Shown: one piece after another, positions 39,202-48,388 of the stretch | How the letters are laid out: every line of letters starts with the position of its first letter | Numbering within the stretch: the stretch's first letter is position 1 | Source: Porticoccaceae bacterium | Lineage (GTDB): Bacteria > Pseudomonadota > Gammaproteobacteria > Pseudomonadales > Porticoccaceae | Assembly: GCA_028822155.1 (NCBI GenBank) | Contig: JAPKEJ010000004.1 | Span: forward strand, 1-64,000 | DNA length: 64,000 nucleotides | Reading direction: 5' to 3' | Notes under the pieces: model-generated | Told to the model about the DNA's origin: nothing | The model's database searches: none | What the model saw: the letters and a program-made list of their open reading frames with translations, nothing else | Translations under genes and position numbers: made by a program

Positions 39202-40047
39202 ATGAAATTTACTGGTACTAAAAACTATGTAGCCACCGAAGAGCTTCAGATGGCCGTGAATGCGGCTGTGACCTTACAGCGGCCGCTCCTTATTAAAGGG
39301 GAGCCCGGAACAGGAAAGACACTGTTGGCTGAAGAAGTAGCCAAAGCGCTCGGCAAGCCTTTAATGGCGTGGCATATCAAGTCCACCACCAAAGCGCAAC
39401 AAGGCCTGTATGAGTACGATGCGGTTTCTCGGTTGCGTGACTCTCAACTAGGCAGCGATAAAGTCCAAGATATCGGCAATTACATTAAAAAGGGCAAACT
39501 TTGGGAAGCTTTTACTGCTGATGAGCAGGTTGTTCTGCTGATTGATGAGATTGATAAAGCGGATATAGAATTTCCTAACGATTTATTACTTGAACTCGAT
39601 CGTATGGAATTCCATGTCTATGAAACTGGCGAAACCGTTAAAGCTGTGAAGCGGCCGATTGTGATTATCACCAGCAACAATGAGAAAGAATTACCTGATG
39701 CATTTTTACGTCGTTGTTTTTTCCACTTTATTAACTTTCCTGACCGCATGACTATGCAGAGAATTGTTGATGTGCATTTCCCAAAAATTAAAAAGCAACT
39801 GGTTGATGATGCCATGGATATATTCTTTGACGTCAGAAAGATACCTGGCCTAAAGAAGAAACCATCGACTTCAGAGTTAGTAGATTGGTTGAAGCTCATC
39901 ATGTCGGATGATATTCCAGAGGACATTTTAACTAATCGAGATCCCACTAAGGCGATTCCGCCGCTATATGGAGCCTTATTGAAAAATGAACAGGACGTTC
40001 ATCTATTGGAGCGGCTTGCGTTTATGACCCGTCGTGAAGCTCGATAA
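39202..40047 (+). CDS. MoxR-family AAA+ ATPase
   Basis: A 281-residue AAA+ protein. Walker A GEPGTGKT (33-40), Walker B VLLIDEIDKAD, sensor 1 IVIITSNNEKELPDAFLRRC with the Arg finger region. MoxR ATPases act as chaperones that activate or insert cofactors into partner enzymes, usually together with a VWA protein such as the next gene. No candidate client enzyme is adjacent. Confidence 0.92.
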   Translation: MKFTGTKNYVATEELQMAVNAAVTLQRPLLIKGEPGTGKTLLAEEVAKALGKPLMAWHIKSTTKAQQGLYEYDAVSRLRDSQLGSDKVQDIGNYIKKGKLWEAFTADEQVVLLIDEIDKADIEFPNDLLLELDRMEFHVYETGETVKAVKRPIVIITSNNEKELPDAFLRRCFFHFINFPDRMTMQRIVDVHFPKIKKQLVDDAMDIFFDVRKIPGLKKKPSTSELVDWLKLIMSDDIPEDILTNRDPTKAIPPLYGALLKNEQDVHLLERLAFMTRREAR

Positions 40048-40072
40048 ATTTTAAACTATAAGATCTTAACCT

Positions 40073-41248
40073 ATGCTAATTAACTTCTTTAATACGCTAA
40101 AAAAAGCTAACGTTCCTGTATCTATCAAGGAGCTTCTCGATCTTTTAGCGGCCATGGAGCAGAACCTTGCGTTCGGTTCTGTCGATGATTTTTATTTACT
40201 CGCACGGACATGCATGGTTAAAGATGAGAAATACTACGATCGTTTTGATCGCGCGTTTGGTGCTTATTTTAAAAATTTAGAGAATATTGAAGGTATTGTT
40301 GAAGCGTTGTTGCCGGAAGACTGGTTACGAAAAGAATTTGAAAAATACTTTACTGATGAAGAAAAAGCCAAAGTAGAGAGCCTCGGTGGTCTTGAAAAGC
40401 TCATAGAGGAGTTTAAGAAGCGTCTTGAAGAGCAAAAAGAAAGGCATGAAGGCGGCAATAAATGGGTTGGTACTAACGGAACATCACCCTTTGGGCACGG
40501 TGGTTATAACCCTGAAGGTATTCGTATTGGGGGTCCGGGCGGAAAGGGCACTGCGGTCAAAGTATGGGACGAGCGTCAATATCAAGACCTCGATGACTCT
40601 GTTCAAATAGGGACGCGAAATATCAAGGTTGCGTTGCGTCGGTTGAGGAAGTTTGCACGCGAGGGTTCAGCAGATCAGCTGGACTTAGATGACACTATTA
40701 GCTGTACAGCAAAAAATGCCGGTTATCTTGATATTAAAATGGTACCTGAGCGACATAACGCGGTGAAGGTACTTATCTTCTTTGACGTCGGTGGTTCTAT
40801 GGACCCCTATGTAAAGCTCTGCGAAGAACTTTTTTCTGCGGCTAAGACCGAGTTTAAACATTTGGAATACTTTTACTTCCACAATTGCTTGTATGACTAT
40901 GTATGGAAGGATAATCACCGCCGTCGAGAAGAACAAATCTCGACATTTGATCTGATCAATAAGTACTCGTCTGATTATAAGGTCATATTTGTAGGGGATG
41001 CCTCCATGGCACCTTATGAGGTGACCAGCGCGGGTGGTAGTGTGGAGTACAATAATGATGAGTCAGGTGCGATTTGGATGCAACGCATGGCTAAGACTTA
41101 TGATAAGTTGGTCTGGCTAAACCCAGTGCAAGAGAAATATTGGGATTACACACCATCGATAACAATGCTAAAGGAATTAACTGAAGACAAAATGTTCCCG
41201 CTGACTCTCGGGGGGCTAGAGAAAGGCATGGCTCTTCTATCCCGTTAG
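40073..41248 (+). CDS. CoxE-like VWA-domain protein
   Basis: A 391-residue cytoplasmic protein. The N-terminal half is helical and charged (FKKRLEEQKERHEGGN), followed by a Gly-rich stretch. The C-terminal VWA domain begins at IFFDVGGSMD, which keeps the D-x-G-x-S metal-ion adhesion site, followed by a distal Asp in VGDASMAP. It pairs with the MoxR gene 25 bp upstream; such pairs remodel metalloenzymes or complexes. Confidence 0.88.
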   Translation: MLINFFNTLKKANVPVSIKELLDLLAAMEQNLAFGSVDDFYLLARTCMVKDEKYYDRFDRAFGAYFKNLENIEGIVEALLPEDWLRKEFEKYFTDEEKAKVESLGGLEKLIEEFKKRLEEQKERHEGGNKWVGTNGTSPFGHGGYNPEGIRIGGPGGKGTAVKVWDERQYQDLDDSVQIGTRNIKVALRRLRKFAREGSADQLDLDDTISCTAKNAGYLDIKMVPERHNAVKVLIFFDVGGSMDPYVKLCEELFSAAKTEFKHLEYFYFHNCLYDYVWKDNHRRREEQISTFDLINKYSSDYKVIFVGDASMAPYEVTSAGGSVEYNNDESGAIWMQRMAKTYDKLVWLNPVQEKYWDYTPSITMLKELTEDKMFPLTLGGLEKGMALLSR

Positions 41249-41303
41249 CGGAGAGTACGTCGCGCGTTACTTTTGGAATATAATTAAATTACTGTGATCA
41301 AAA

Positions 41304-42962
41304 ATGTTAATTAAATCAGCTGTAACCAACGCTCAAAAAAGAATGGGTATATCCACTGAGCAGCCGTCTCTGTCAGCGCAGTCAATACTGCAGATTTGGA
41401 CTGAGGCAGTATCTGATTCGAGCTCTAGGCCCGCCTTCACCTGCTTGGGTCAAACGCTCAGCTATGGCGAGATAGACCAGTTGTCGCGGAGAGTCGCAAG
41501 TTACCTGCAGAAGCGTCTTAAGTTGCGGGCGGGCGATCGAATTGCAATTCAGCTCCCAAATCTCATCCAATATCCGGTGGTCGCTATTGCTGCTATGAAG
41601 CTTGGTTTGGTGATTGTTAATACGAATCCGATGTATTCGGTTAGAGAGCTAGTGCATCAGTTTAATGACGCAGGCGTTAAGGCCGTTATAGTCCTTGATC
41701 AGTTTTATGACGTACTCTCAGAGGCTGTGTCTCAAACCAGTGTTGAGCATGTCATTGTTACTCGTCCCCTAGATCTTATGCCCTCCTCAAAACGTGTATT
41801 ACTCGGAGGATTAATGAGGTTGATGGGGAAGAGTCCTCGCATCAAAAATCCGGACGTTATTGATTTTAAAGATTTGATAGCCGGAGGCACCAGTTATAGT
41901 AACCACAGGGCCTCAGTGAATGATATTTGTGCTTTGCAATATACCGGAGGCACTACTGGGGCCTCTAAGGGGGTTATGCTGACTCAGTCAAGCCTGACCG
42001 CTAATATCGCGCAGGCATTAGATGTTATATCGGTTACAGCTGAGCCGTTGACATACAGCACCACCGTCTTACCTCTTCCTCTCTATCATATATATGCATT
42101 CTCACTGAGTATTGGCGTGCTGCCCGCTGTTCGAGGGCACTCGGTATTGATTCCTGACCCTCGTAATATTCCGCTATTTGTTAGTGCGATTAAGAAACTG
42201 GATATTCAGATATTTTGCGGTCTGAATTCCTTATTTGTGGGCCTATTAGAAAATAAAGACTTCTGTAGGCTGGATTTTGGAGCTCTTAAAATAACGCTCT
42301 CTGGGGGGATGCCACTGATGAAGTCAGTAGCGGACCAATGGCAAGAAGTGACTGGCTGTATTATTAGTGAGGGCTATGGAATGACCGAGTCCTCTCCGAT
42401 CATTTCGATGAACCCGCCTGGCTTTGAGCGAATAGGCACTGCTGGTATACCCATTCCAGGGACAGAAATTAAGGTGGTTAATGAGACCGGAGAAGAGCAA
42501 CAGGTTGATGGTGTTGGCGAGCTATGCATCAAAGGCGAGCAGGTTATGGCTGGGTATTGGAATCAGCCTGAGCAAACAGCTGAGACAATTGTTGATGGCT
42601 GGTTACATACCGGAGACGTCGTTAGAGTTGATGATCAGGGATACATTACGATCGTGGACCGCCTCAAAGATATGATCATCGTGTCGGGTTTTAATGTTTA
42701 CCCAAACGAACTGGAACAGGTATTAACCTCCCACCCAGATGTTTCTCAGTGTGCCGCGGTGGGTATTCCTGATGACAAGGCAGGTGAGCTAGTGAAGATG
42801 TTTGTCGTAAAATCTAAGTCTTCGTTGACTGAGTCCAAAGTGATTGAGTTTTGTAAAAAGCATATGGCAGGTTATAAGGTTCCTAAAGTGGTGGAATTCC
42901 GTGAAGAATTGCCGATGACCAATGTGGGGAAGGTTTTGCGCAAAGACCTCAAGGGTCACTAG
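41304..42962 (+). CDS. Long-chain acyl-CoA ligase (FadD type)
   Basis: A 552-residue adenylate-forming enzyme that activates a fatty acid with ATP and CoA. The P-loop is YTGGTTGASKGVMLTQ, the A5 motif GYGMTESSP, the hinge DRLKDMIIVSGFNVYPNELE, and the A10 lysine is in TNVGKVLRKDL. The FACS linker motif supports a long-chain substrate but this is not certain. It ends 15 bp before a strong terminator. Confidence 0.9.
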   Translation: MLIKSAVTNAQKRMGISTEQPSLSAQSILQIWTEAVSDSSSRPAFTCLGQTLSYGEIDQLSRRVASYLQKRLKLRAGDRIAIQLPNLIQYPVVAIAAMKLGLVIVNTNPMYSVRELVHQFNDAGVKAVIVLDQFYDVLSEAVSQTSVEHVIVTRPLDLMPSSKRVLLGGLMRLMGKSPRIKNPDVIDFKDLIAGGTSYSNHRASVNDICALQYTGGTTGASKGVMLTQSSLTANIAQALDVISVTAEPLTYSTTVLPLPLYHIYAFSLSIGVLPAVRGHSVLIPDPRNIPLFVSAIKKLDIQIFCGLNSLFVGLLENKDFCRLDFGALKITLSGGMPLMKSVADQWQEVTGCIISEGYGMTESSPIISMNPPGFERIGTAGIPIPGTEIKVVNETGEEQQVDGVGELCIKGEQVMAGYWNQPEQTAETIVDGWLHTGDVVRVDDQGYITIVDRLKDMIIVSGFNVYPNELEQVLTSHPDVSQCAAVGIPDDKAGELVKMFVVKSKSSLTESKVIEFCKKHMAGYKVPKVVEFREELPMTNVGKVLRKDLKGH

Positions 42963-42977
42963 GGAGGTAATGAACAT

Positions 42978-43009
42978 AAAAAAACCGGGCGCTAATGCCC
43001 GGTTTTTTT
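42978..43009. terminator. Bidirectional rho-independent terminator
   Basis: A GC-rich hairpin CCGGGC/GCCCGG with a 6-base loop flanked by seven A and seven T, giving a 13 bp symmetrical stem (42978-42990 with 42997-43009). It serves the acyl-CoA ligase gene from the left and nhaB from the right. Confidence 0.95.
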
Positions 43010-43036
43010 ATGTCTATCTATCTACAAACTTAATTA

Positions 43037-44542
43037 CTAGAGCGCATAAACCACGCCGAGTAAGCCTACGCTGGTCAGCACGATAGTATAGGGGAAAGCC
43101 ATAATAACCATCCGCATGTATGACAGCCTTATTAACGGCGCCAAGGCCGACGTCAATAGAAACAAGAAAGCCGCTTGCCCATTAGGTGTCGCTACACTAG
43201 GAAGATTAGTTCCGGTGTTAATTGCGACTACGAGCTTATCAAAGTGGTCACGAGAGATATCGCCAGCATCAAAAACAGCCTTTACTTCGTTAATATACAC
43301 CGTAGCGACAAACACATTGTCACTGATAGCTGATAGCAAACCGTTGGCTAAGAAAAAGATGCCAGGCTGAACGGAAGGGTCTTGAGCCAAAACCCATGAG
43401 ATAACTGGGGAAAACAGATGCTGTTCGTGAATCACTGCAACAATAGCGAAAAACACAACTAATAGGGCGGTAAAGGGCAATGCCTCCTCAAAAGCATGGC
43501 CAATACGGTGTTCTTCAGTAATGCCGTTAAAGGCAGTTAGAAGGATGATTACCATCAGGCCAATTAGTCCCACAGCTGCCCAATGGAAGGCTAAACCCAT
43601 TACCAGAACAAAGGCGACAATTACCTGGACGATTAGAGCCGCTTTGTCATATTGCGTTCGTTTCCCGGCCTCATGATCGCTCGACTGTTGGAGTACATCA
43701 CGCACCTCGTCTGGAAGCTGAGCACCATAACCAAATATCTTTAGCTTTTCTAACAGAACACAGCATATTAGACCGGCTACTAGTACGGGCATGGTCACAG
43801 GCGCCATGCGCATGAAAAATTCAATAAATTCCCAGCCGGCTCTTTCTGCAATTAAAAGATTTTGCGGCTCACCGACAGTAGTGCAGACACCGCCCAATGC
43901 AGTACCAACAGCCCCGTGCATGATTAGACTGCGCAAAAACGCCCTAAAATCCTCTAGGTTGGTTCTATGACTGCTCTTAAGCATCTCGTCATGGCTATGG
44001 TCATGATCTTCATCAATGATCTGTTTTCCTGACGCGACCTTGTGATAGACAGAGTAAAAGCCAACGGCTATTGTTATCAGCACGGCAGTGACGGTCAATG
44101 CATCTAAAAACGCAGATAGAAAAGCCCCTGAAAAGCAAAACAAAAAGGAAAGGGTCGTTTTCGACTTCACGCCGAGTAAAAGTTTGGTGAATACAAACAG
44201 AAGCATATCGCGCATGAAATAAATGCCCGCGACCATAAACATCAGTAACAAAATCACTTGAAGATTGCTAGCAACCTCTTGATAGACCGCTTCTGGGCTA
44301 GCCATGCCAAGAATAATGGCTTCAATCGCTAGCAAACCGCCGGGTTGCAGTGGGTAACACTTTAATGCCATGGCTAGGGTAAAGATAAATTCAGCTATCA
44401 GGGCCCAACCAGTTATAAATGGACCGAACAGATAAAGCATGATGGGATTTAAGACGAGGAATGCAATGATCGCGGCTTCATACCAATCAGGTGAATTACC
44501 TAAAAAGTTCTTTTTAAAAGCCTGAGATAGCGTTGGTGTCAT
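43037..44542 (-). CDS. nhaB: Na+/H+ antiporter NhaB
   Basis: A 501-residue inner-membrane antiporter that exports Na+ in exchange for protons. The N-terminus ([20 protein letters not shown]) and later [36 protein letters not shown] and [20 protein letters not shown] match NhaB closely. About 11 membrane segments. A good AAGGA precedes the ATG. A sodium exporter suits a marine or halotolerant host. Confidence 0.95.
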   Translation of the reverse strand: MTPTLSQAFKKNFLGNSPDWYEAAIIAFLVLNPIMLYLFGPFITGWALIAEFIFTLAMALKCYPLQPGGLLAIEAIILGMASPEAVYQEVASNLQVILLLMFMVAGIYFMRDMLLFVFTKLLLGVKSKTTLSFLFCFSGAFLSAFLDALTVTAVLITIAVGFYSVYHKVASGKQIIDEDHDHSHDEMLKSSHRTNLEDFRAFLRSLIMHGAVGTALGGVCTTVGEPQNLLIAERAGWEFIEFFMRMAPVTMPVLVAGLICCVLLEKLKIFGYGAQLPDEVRDVLQQSSDHEAGKRTQYDKAALIVQVIVAFVLVMGLAFHWAAVGLIGLMVIILLTAFNGITEEHRIGHAFEEALPFTALLVVFFAIVAVIHEQHLFSPVISWVLAQDPSVQPGIFFLANGLLSAISDNVFVATVYINEVKAVFDAGDISRDHFDKLVVAINTGTNLPSVATPNGQAAFLFLLTSALAPLIRLSYMRMVIMAFPYTIVLTSVGLLGVVYAL

Positions 44543-44714
44543 CTATGAATTCCTTTTGTGTTTTGTAGGTAAAATAAACCTATTTGGCGCAGTTATGAAG
44601 GTAATTTACAAGTCAGGACAGTAAAACATCTTTGTTAACCATGCTAGACTTGACTCACTTCCTAATAGCCGCAAACCTTATCTTTACTCCTTGGTTTTTG
44701 CAAGGGGTGTAGAT

Positions 44715-44733
44715 TAAATTTGAATCAAATTTA
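44715..44733. promoter_or_regulatory. Palindrome immediately upstream of nudC
   Basis: TAAATTTGA (44715-44723), one base, TCAAATTTA (44725-44733): perfect 9 bp arms. Its end touches the AGAGG ribosome binding site (44733-44737). It looks like a repressor operator. The half-site TCAAATTT recurs in the palindrome before sohB. Confidence 0.4.
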
Positions 44734-44747
44734 GAGGCATAATTGTA

Positions 44748-45602
44748 GTGCTCGCACCTTCATCTCTTAAAGGCTTCTACGCTAGCTCAATACCCATTGG
44801 CAGTGATAATAAGTGGATAGTCGCGGTAATTGAGGGGGATGTGCTAGTACCTTCGCATAACTCTCTTGGGCCGACCTCTGTCGCGATTAATAGCGCGCAG
44901 GCTGACGGACTTAAATTTTTCCGTGAACGTAGTCTTTGTATTGGGCAATGGCAGGGAATTGACTGTGAAGTGTGGGAGTTGATTCCAGAGGCGGCATTAA
45001 GCGATGGATTTGTGAGAGTCGAATTACGTTCATTGCTGGCGCAATCAGGAGACGCAGAATTTTCACTGACTTGCCGTGCGTTACAACTTTTAGATTGGCA
45101 GGCTAAGCATAAGTTTTGTGGTGCCTGTGGAGGGCCTAATCAAGCCTCTGAGACAGAGCATGCATTTCAGTGCGATCCTTGTGACATTAGGCAATATCCG
45201 AGAATATCACCCTGTGTCATTGTGGCGGTTGTTAAGGATGATAAATGTCTATTTGCTCGGCACCCTAATTGGCCCGAAAACAGATTTAGTACACTTGCCG
45301 GGTTTATCGAGGCTGGCGAGAGCGCAGAGCAGGCTCTGCATCGTGAAGTTTTCGAAGAGGTCGGTATTGAAATTGAGAATATACGATATGTCGGTAGCCA
45401 GGCTTGGCCATACCCTGGCCAGTTAATGCTTGGCTATATAGCTGACGCTAAGACGGATAACATTACAATTGACGGTGTGGAGATAGCTGAGGCAAACTGG
45501 CATAGGTATGACAAGCTGCCAGAAGTTATCGCGCCGCCTACGATAATGGCTGGACGCTTGATCGAGCAGTTTGTGTTGGAATCAAAAGCTAAGTACGACT
45601 AA
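44748..45602 (+). CDS. nudC: NAD+ diphosphatase / NAD-RNA decapping hydrolase
   Basis: A 284-residue Nudix enzyme that cleaves NADH to NMNH and AMP and removes NAD caps from RNA. It has an N-terminal domain, a zinc ribbon (CGACGG, CDPCD), the Nudix box GFIEAGESAEQALHREVFEEVGIE region (first residues near 187), and the NudC-specific SQAWPYPGQLMLGY, a close variant of SQPWPFP. The start is GTG with AGAGG 10 bases upstream. Confidence 0.93.
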   Translation: MLAPSSLKGFYASSIPIGSDNKWIVAVIEGDVLVPSHNSLGPTSVAINSAQADGLKFFRERSLCIGQWQGIDCEVWELIPEAALSDGFVRVELRSLLAQSGDAEFSLTCRALQLLDWQAKHKFCGACGGPNQASETEHAFQCDPCDIRQYPRISPCVIVAVVKDDKCLFARHPNWPENRFSTLAGFIEAGESAEQALHREVFEEVGIEIENIRYVGSQAWPYPGQLMLGYIADAKTDNITIDGVEIAEANWHRYDKLPEVIAPPTIMAGRLIEQFVLESKAKYD

Positions 45603-45636
45603 TAATAGTGATATTGATTGGCCTATTAGAGGTCGG

Positions 45637-45646
45637 TCAAATTTGA
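45637..45646. promoter_or_regulatory. Perfect palindrome upstream of sohB
   Basis: TCAAATTTGA, a 10 bp perfect palindrome 28 bases before the sohB start. It is built from the same half-sites as the palindrome before nudC, its upstream neighbour. Confidence 0.3.
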
Positions 45647-45673
45647 AGCAATATTTATTATTTGGAGATTAAT

Positions 45674-46753
45674 TTGGAATTTTTATTTGAATACGGGCTA
45701 TTTTTTGCCAAAGTCGCGACGATGTTGATTGCCTTTATGGTGATCATTAGTGTCATCGTCAGTGCGAGCCAAAGAAATAAGATTGGCCCAGGGAAAGGCC
45801 ATCTGGAGATTATCCCTCTGAATCCGCAGTTTGAGGAGCTTAAAGAAACCATGTTGTTGGCAACAACTGATGAGGCCCAGCAAAAGGCCGAAGAGAAAAA
45901 ACTGCACAAAGCCAAAAAGAAGCAGATTTCTGCCGATAAAAAAGCTGCTAAGCGGGCGACTATCGCCCCTGAAAGTAGTGAGATACAGGTCAAGAGTAAA
46001 GTGTTCGTACTCAACTTTAATGGCAATATAAGTGCGGCAGCTGTGGAACACCTGCGCGAGGAGATTACCGCGATCCTCACTCTAGCCAACAGTAATGATG
46101 AAGTTCTATTGAAACTTGAAAGTCCCGGCGGGATGGTACACAGCTACGGTTTGGCCAGTAGTCAACTGGACAGGTTGCGTAAGAAGAATATTCCTCTCAC
46201 AGTGTGTGTAGACAAAGTTGCCGCCAGTGGAGGTTATATGATGGCGTGTGTGGCCGATAAGATTCTCGCGGCACCCTTTGCGATTATAGGGTCGATTGGT
46301 GTAGTGGCTCAGATTCCAAATTTTAACAAGCTATTGAAAAAGCATGATGTGGAGTTTGAAATGTTGACAGCTGGTGAGCATAAGCGAACCTTGACCATGT
46401 TTGGTGAAAATACCGATAAGGGTCGTGAAAAGTTTGTCGAAGAACTAGAAGATACTCACCAGCTATTTAAAGACTATGTTTCTGAGCGTCGCTCCCAAGT
46501 GGATATTGATAAAATTGCCACTGGCGAAATTTGGTTCGGTTCCAGAGCTTTATCGATGTCGCTTGTGGATGACATCCAGACTAGCGACGAATACTTAGTC
46601 TCTCGAATTGAGCAAGCTGATGTATTCGAGGTGGCCTATGTGTTTAAGAAAAAACTTCATGAACGGTTAGGCCTAGCGGCAGAAGAAAGCGCTGACAGAT
46701 TGTTAGTTCGATGGTGGGCAAGGCTGACGCAAGATTCCAATCGACGTCTTTAG
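45674..46753 (+). CDS. sohB: Inner-membrane peptidase SohB
   Basis: A 359-residue S49 (signal peptide peptidase A-like) serine protease. It has a single N-terminal membrane anchor, a charged Lys/Ala-rich linker (about 60-100), then the protease core: LESPGGMVHSYGLA and the nucleophile Ser in VAASGGYMMACVADKI. TTG 45674 is chosen because MEFLFEYGLFFAK lines up with the E. coli SohB start and GGAG (45664-45667) sits six bases upstream; an in-frame TTG at 45662 lacks this. Confidence 0.94.
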   Translation: MEFLFEYGLFFAKVATMLIAFMVIISVIVSASQRNKIGPGKGHLEIIPLNPQFEELKETMLLATTDEAQQKAEEKKLHKAKKKQISADKKAAKRATIAPESSEIQVKSKVFVLNFNGNISAAAVEHLREEITAILTLANSNDEVLLKLESPGGMVHSYGLASSQLDRLRKKNIPLTVCVDKVAASGGYMMACVADKILAAPFAIIGSIGVVAQIPNFNKLLKKHDVEFEMLTAGEHKRTLTMFGENTDKGREKFVEELEDTHQLFKDYVSERRSQVDIDKIATGEIWFGSRALSMSLVDDIQTSDEYLVSRIEQADVFEVAYVFKKKLHERLGLAAEESADRLLVRWWARLTQDSNRRL

Positions 46754-46759
46754 CTCCTG

Positions 46760-47935
46760 TTAGTCTCGGCGAAGCTTGTCACTTATTGCAATTGGGCTTG
46801 GGAAGTTAAGCACCACGATATAGCTTGAGACTAGGAAAGTAAGAATTGCAGTGGCCTGTATTAAGTGAGAAGAATGGGAACCTATCAATCCCGTGTTGAA
46901 AGCGAGGTAGGCTATCATTAGTGAAAATTCACTATTTTGGCCTAACCTAAATCCTATATCCCAAGCTAGGCTCTCGGTTTCGCTCTGATTTTTCAATAGC
47001 CAATGATAGATAAGCGGTTTAATTACTAACATCAGTGCCGCTAATACACAGGCTGCTATCGCGATGTTAGGGATCAGTGAAAGATTAAAACCGCTGCCGA
47101 GCGAAAAGAAAAACAAAATCAAAAAGAAGTCCCTGAGCGGTTTTAGATTAAGCGCGATGTATTGGGAAATAGGGCTTGTCGCGATAGATATGCCAGCGAT
47201 AAATGCGCCTATTTCACGAGACAGGCCTGAATACTCTGCCAACTCTGCAATGCCCAAACACCATCCTAATGCCAGTAAGAAGACGTACTCTCCAATTCGG
47301 TCAAACCTCGAGAACAGAGGCTGTAAGACCACTTTTACTGCGAGAAAGGAGCCGCCGACTAGCGCAGGCAAGGCAATAAGACTCTTTCCTAGGGGCAGCA
47401 GATTACCGCTAGTTATGTCCCCAGAGATAAGCAATAGCAACACAAAAATAGCCAAAAAATCCTGCATCAAGAGCATGCCAACCATTAGCTCACCAGAGTG
47501 TTTATGGTGTAGTGCCGTAGTGGGTAATAGTTTGATTCCAATGATGGTGCTTGAGAACATCATTGCAACACCAATAATAATATTCTCAATCATCGAGTAA
47601 CCAAAAAGATTCCCAACGGCAAAACCAACAAGCGCAAAGAGACTCGAGCTAATGAGTGTTACGTGCGTGACTTCACGCAGAACCCTCCATAGAACTTGGG
47701 GTTGCATATCCAAACCCAGTAAGAACAATAAAAATATGATTCCTACGCTACCAATTTGGCCGATCAGTTCAACGTCCGATACCCAGCCCAAGCCATAAGG
47801 CCCTATGACCGCACCCAGCACGATATAGGCTACTAAAAGCGGTTGGCGCCCGAATAGCGCAAGCGAAGCCATTACCGCGCCTCCAGTGAAGATAAGAAAG
47901 AAGAGCTGTATCAGATCGTTATGCATACTGTCCAT
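46760..47935 (-). CDS. CPA2-family cation/proton antiporter, membrane domain only
   Basis: A 391-residue protein with about 12 hydrophobic segments. Family patterns: LLFLLGLDMQP near the start and MMFSSTIIGIKLLP, then IGAFIAGISIATSP. The TrkA-N regulatory domain of KefB/KefC is absent, so it is the short form that exchanges Na+ or K+ for H+. Convergent with sohB, six bases apart. The exact cation is unknown. Confidence 0.87.
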   Translation of the reverse strand: MDSMHNDLIQLFFLIFTGGAVMASLALFGRQPLLVAYIVLGAVIGPYGLGWVSDVELIGQIGSVGIIFLLFLLGLDMQPQVLWRVLREVTHVTLISSSLFALVGFAVGNLFGYSMIENIIIGVAMMFSSTIIGIKLLPTTALHHKHSGELMVGMLLMQDFLAIFVLLLLISGDITSGNLLPLGKSLIALPALVGGSFLAVKVVLQPLFSRFDRIGEYVFLLALGWCLGIAELAEYSGLSREIGAFIAGISIATSPISQYIALNLKPLRDFFLILFFFSLGSGFNLSLIPNIAIAACVLAALMLVIKPLIYHWLLKNQSETESLAWDIGFRLGQNSEFSLMIAYLAFNTGLIGSHSSHLIQATAILTFLVSSYIVVLNFPSPIAISDKLRRD

Positions 47936-48246
47936 CGTTTAATTAAAGAGTGTATTATCACGCTAACTAGCGACTGATTTTGGCTGGGACTATCAATTTT
48001 TGCCATTATAGTTAGGTATCGTTTGCCAAGGCAGAACGGCGTTTGTTACCTGCTAATGCACATTTCGAGGAGCTATAGTCTAAAGATCAGCTTATGTAAT
48101 CACAAGGCCGTAGTCGACCTTATGACTATTATTGTTATCTTAAGTCTGTGCTAGTCTTTATTGTAAAAATGAACGTAACACAAAGCGAGACAGTTCGGTG
48201 ATTGATTGTTAAAATGCCGACCTCCAAAATTATTAGGCGTTTAGCA
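47936..48246. other. Intergenic region between the CPA2 antiporter and the nadA leader gene
   Basis: A 311 bp divergent gap. The only promoter-like pair I can support is GAGACA (48187-48192) and TAAAAT (48210-48215) with 17 bp spacing, reading toward the microprotein and nadA. There is no tRNA, hairpin terminator or known riboswitch. Confidence 0.35.
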
Positions 48247-48363
48247 ATGACAGACAACAATACTCCGCAGGAAAGTAATGATTCAACGGCCGATGCTATC
48301 GCGGCTGTAGCGATATTACTTATTATAGTGACGGCCGTTGTTTATTGGCTTTCTGGATTTTAG
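48247..48363 (+). CDS. 38-residue single-helix membrane microprotein
   Basis: An ATG-to-TAG frame encoding 38 residues: a polar acidic start ([16 protein letters not shown]), then one strong hydrophobic helix ([19 protein letters not shown]) ending SGF. The composition is that of a real tail-anchored inner-membrane microprotein. It lies 25 bp before nadA, in the same direction, in the leader that nadA would use. No strong Shine-Dalgarno is visible, so expression is uncertain. Confidence 0.55.
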   Translation: MTDNNTPQESNDSTADAIAAVAILLIIVTAVVYWLSGF

Positions 48364-48388
48364 ATTCAAGGACGGAGGCCCGTCAATA

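Noticed and set aside
48056-48154. 32-codon frame in the CPA2-nadA gap
   Set aside because: No convincing ribosome binding site, mixed composition, no helix or motif.
48338-48388. ATG 48338 as nadA start
   Set aside because: It sits inside the microprotein frame and lacks a ribosome binding site; 48389 has GGAGG.
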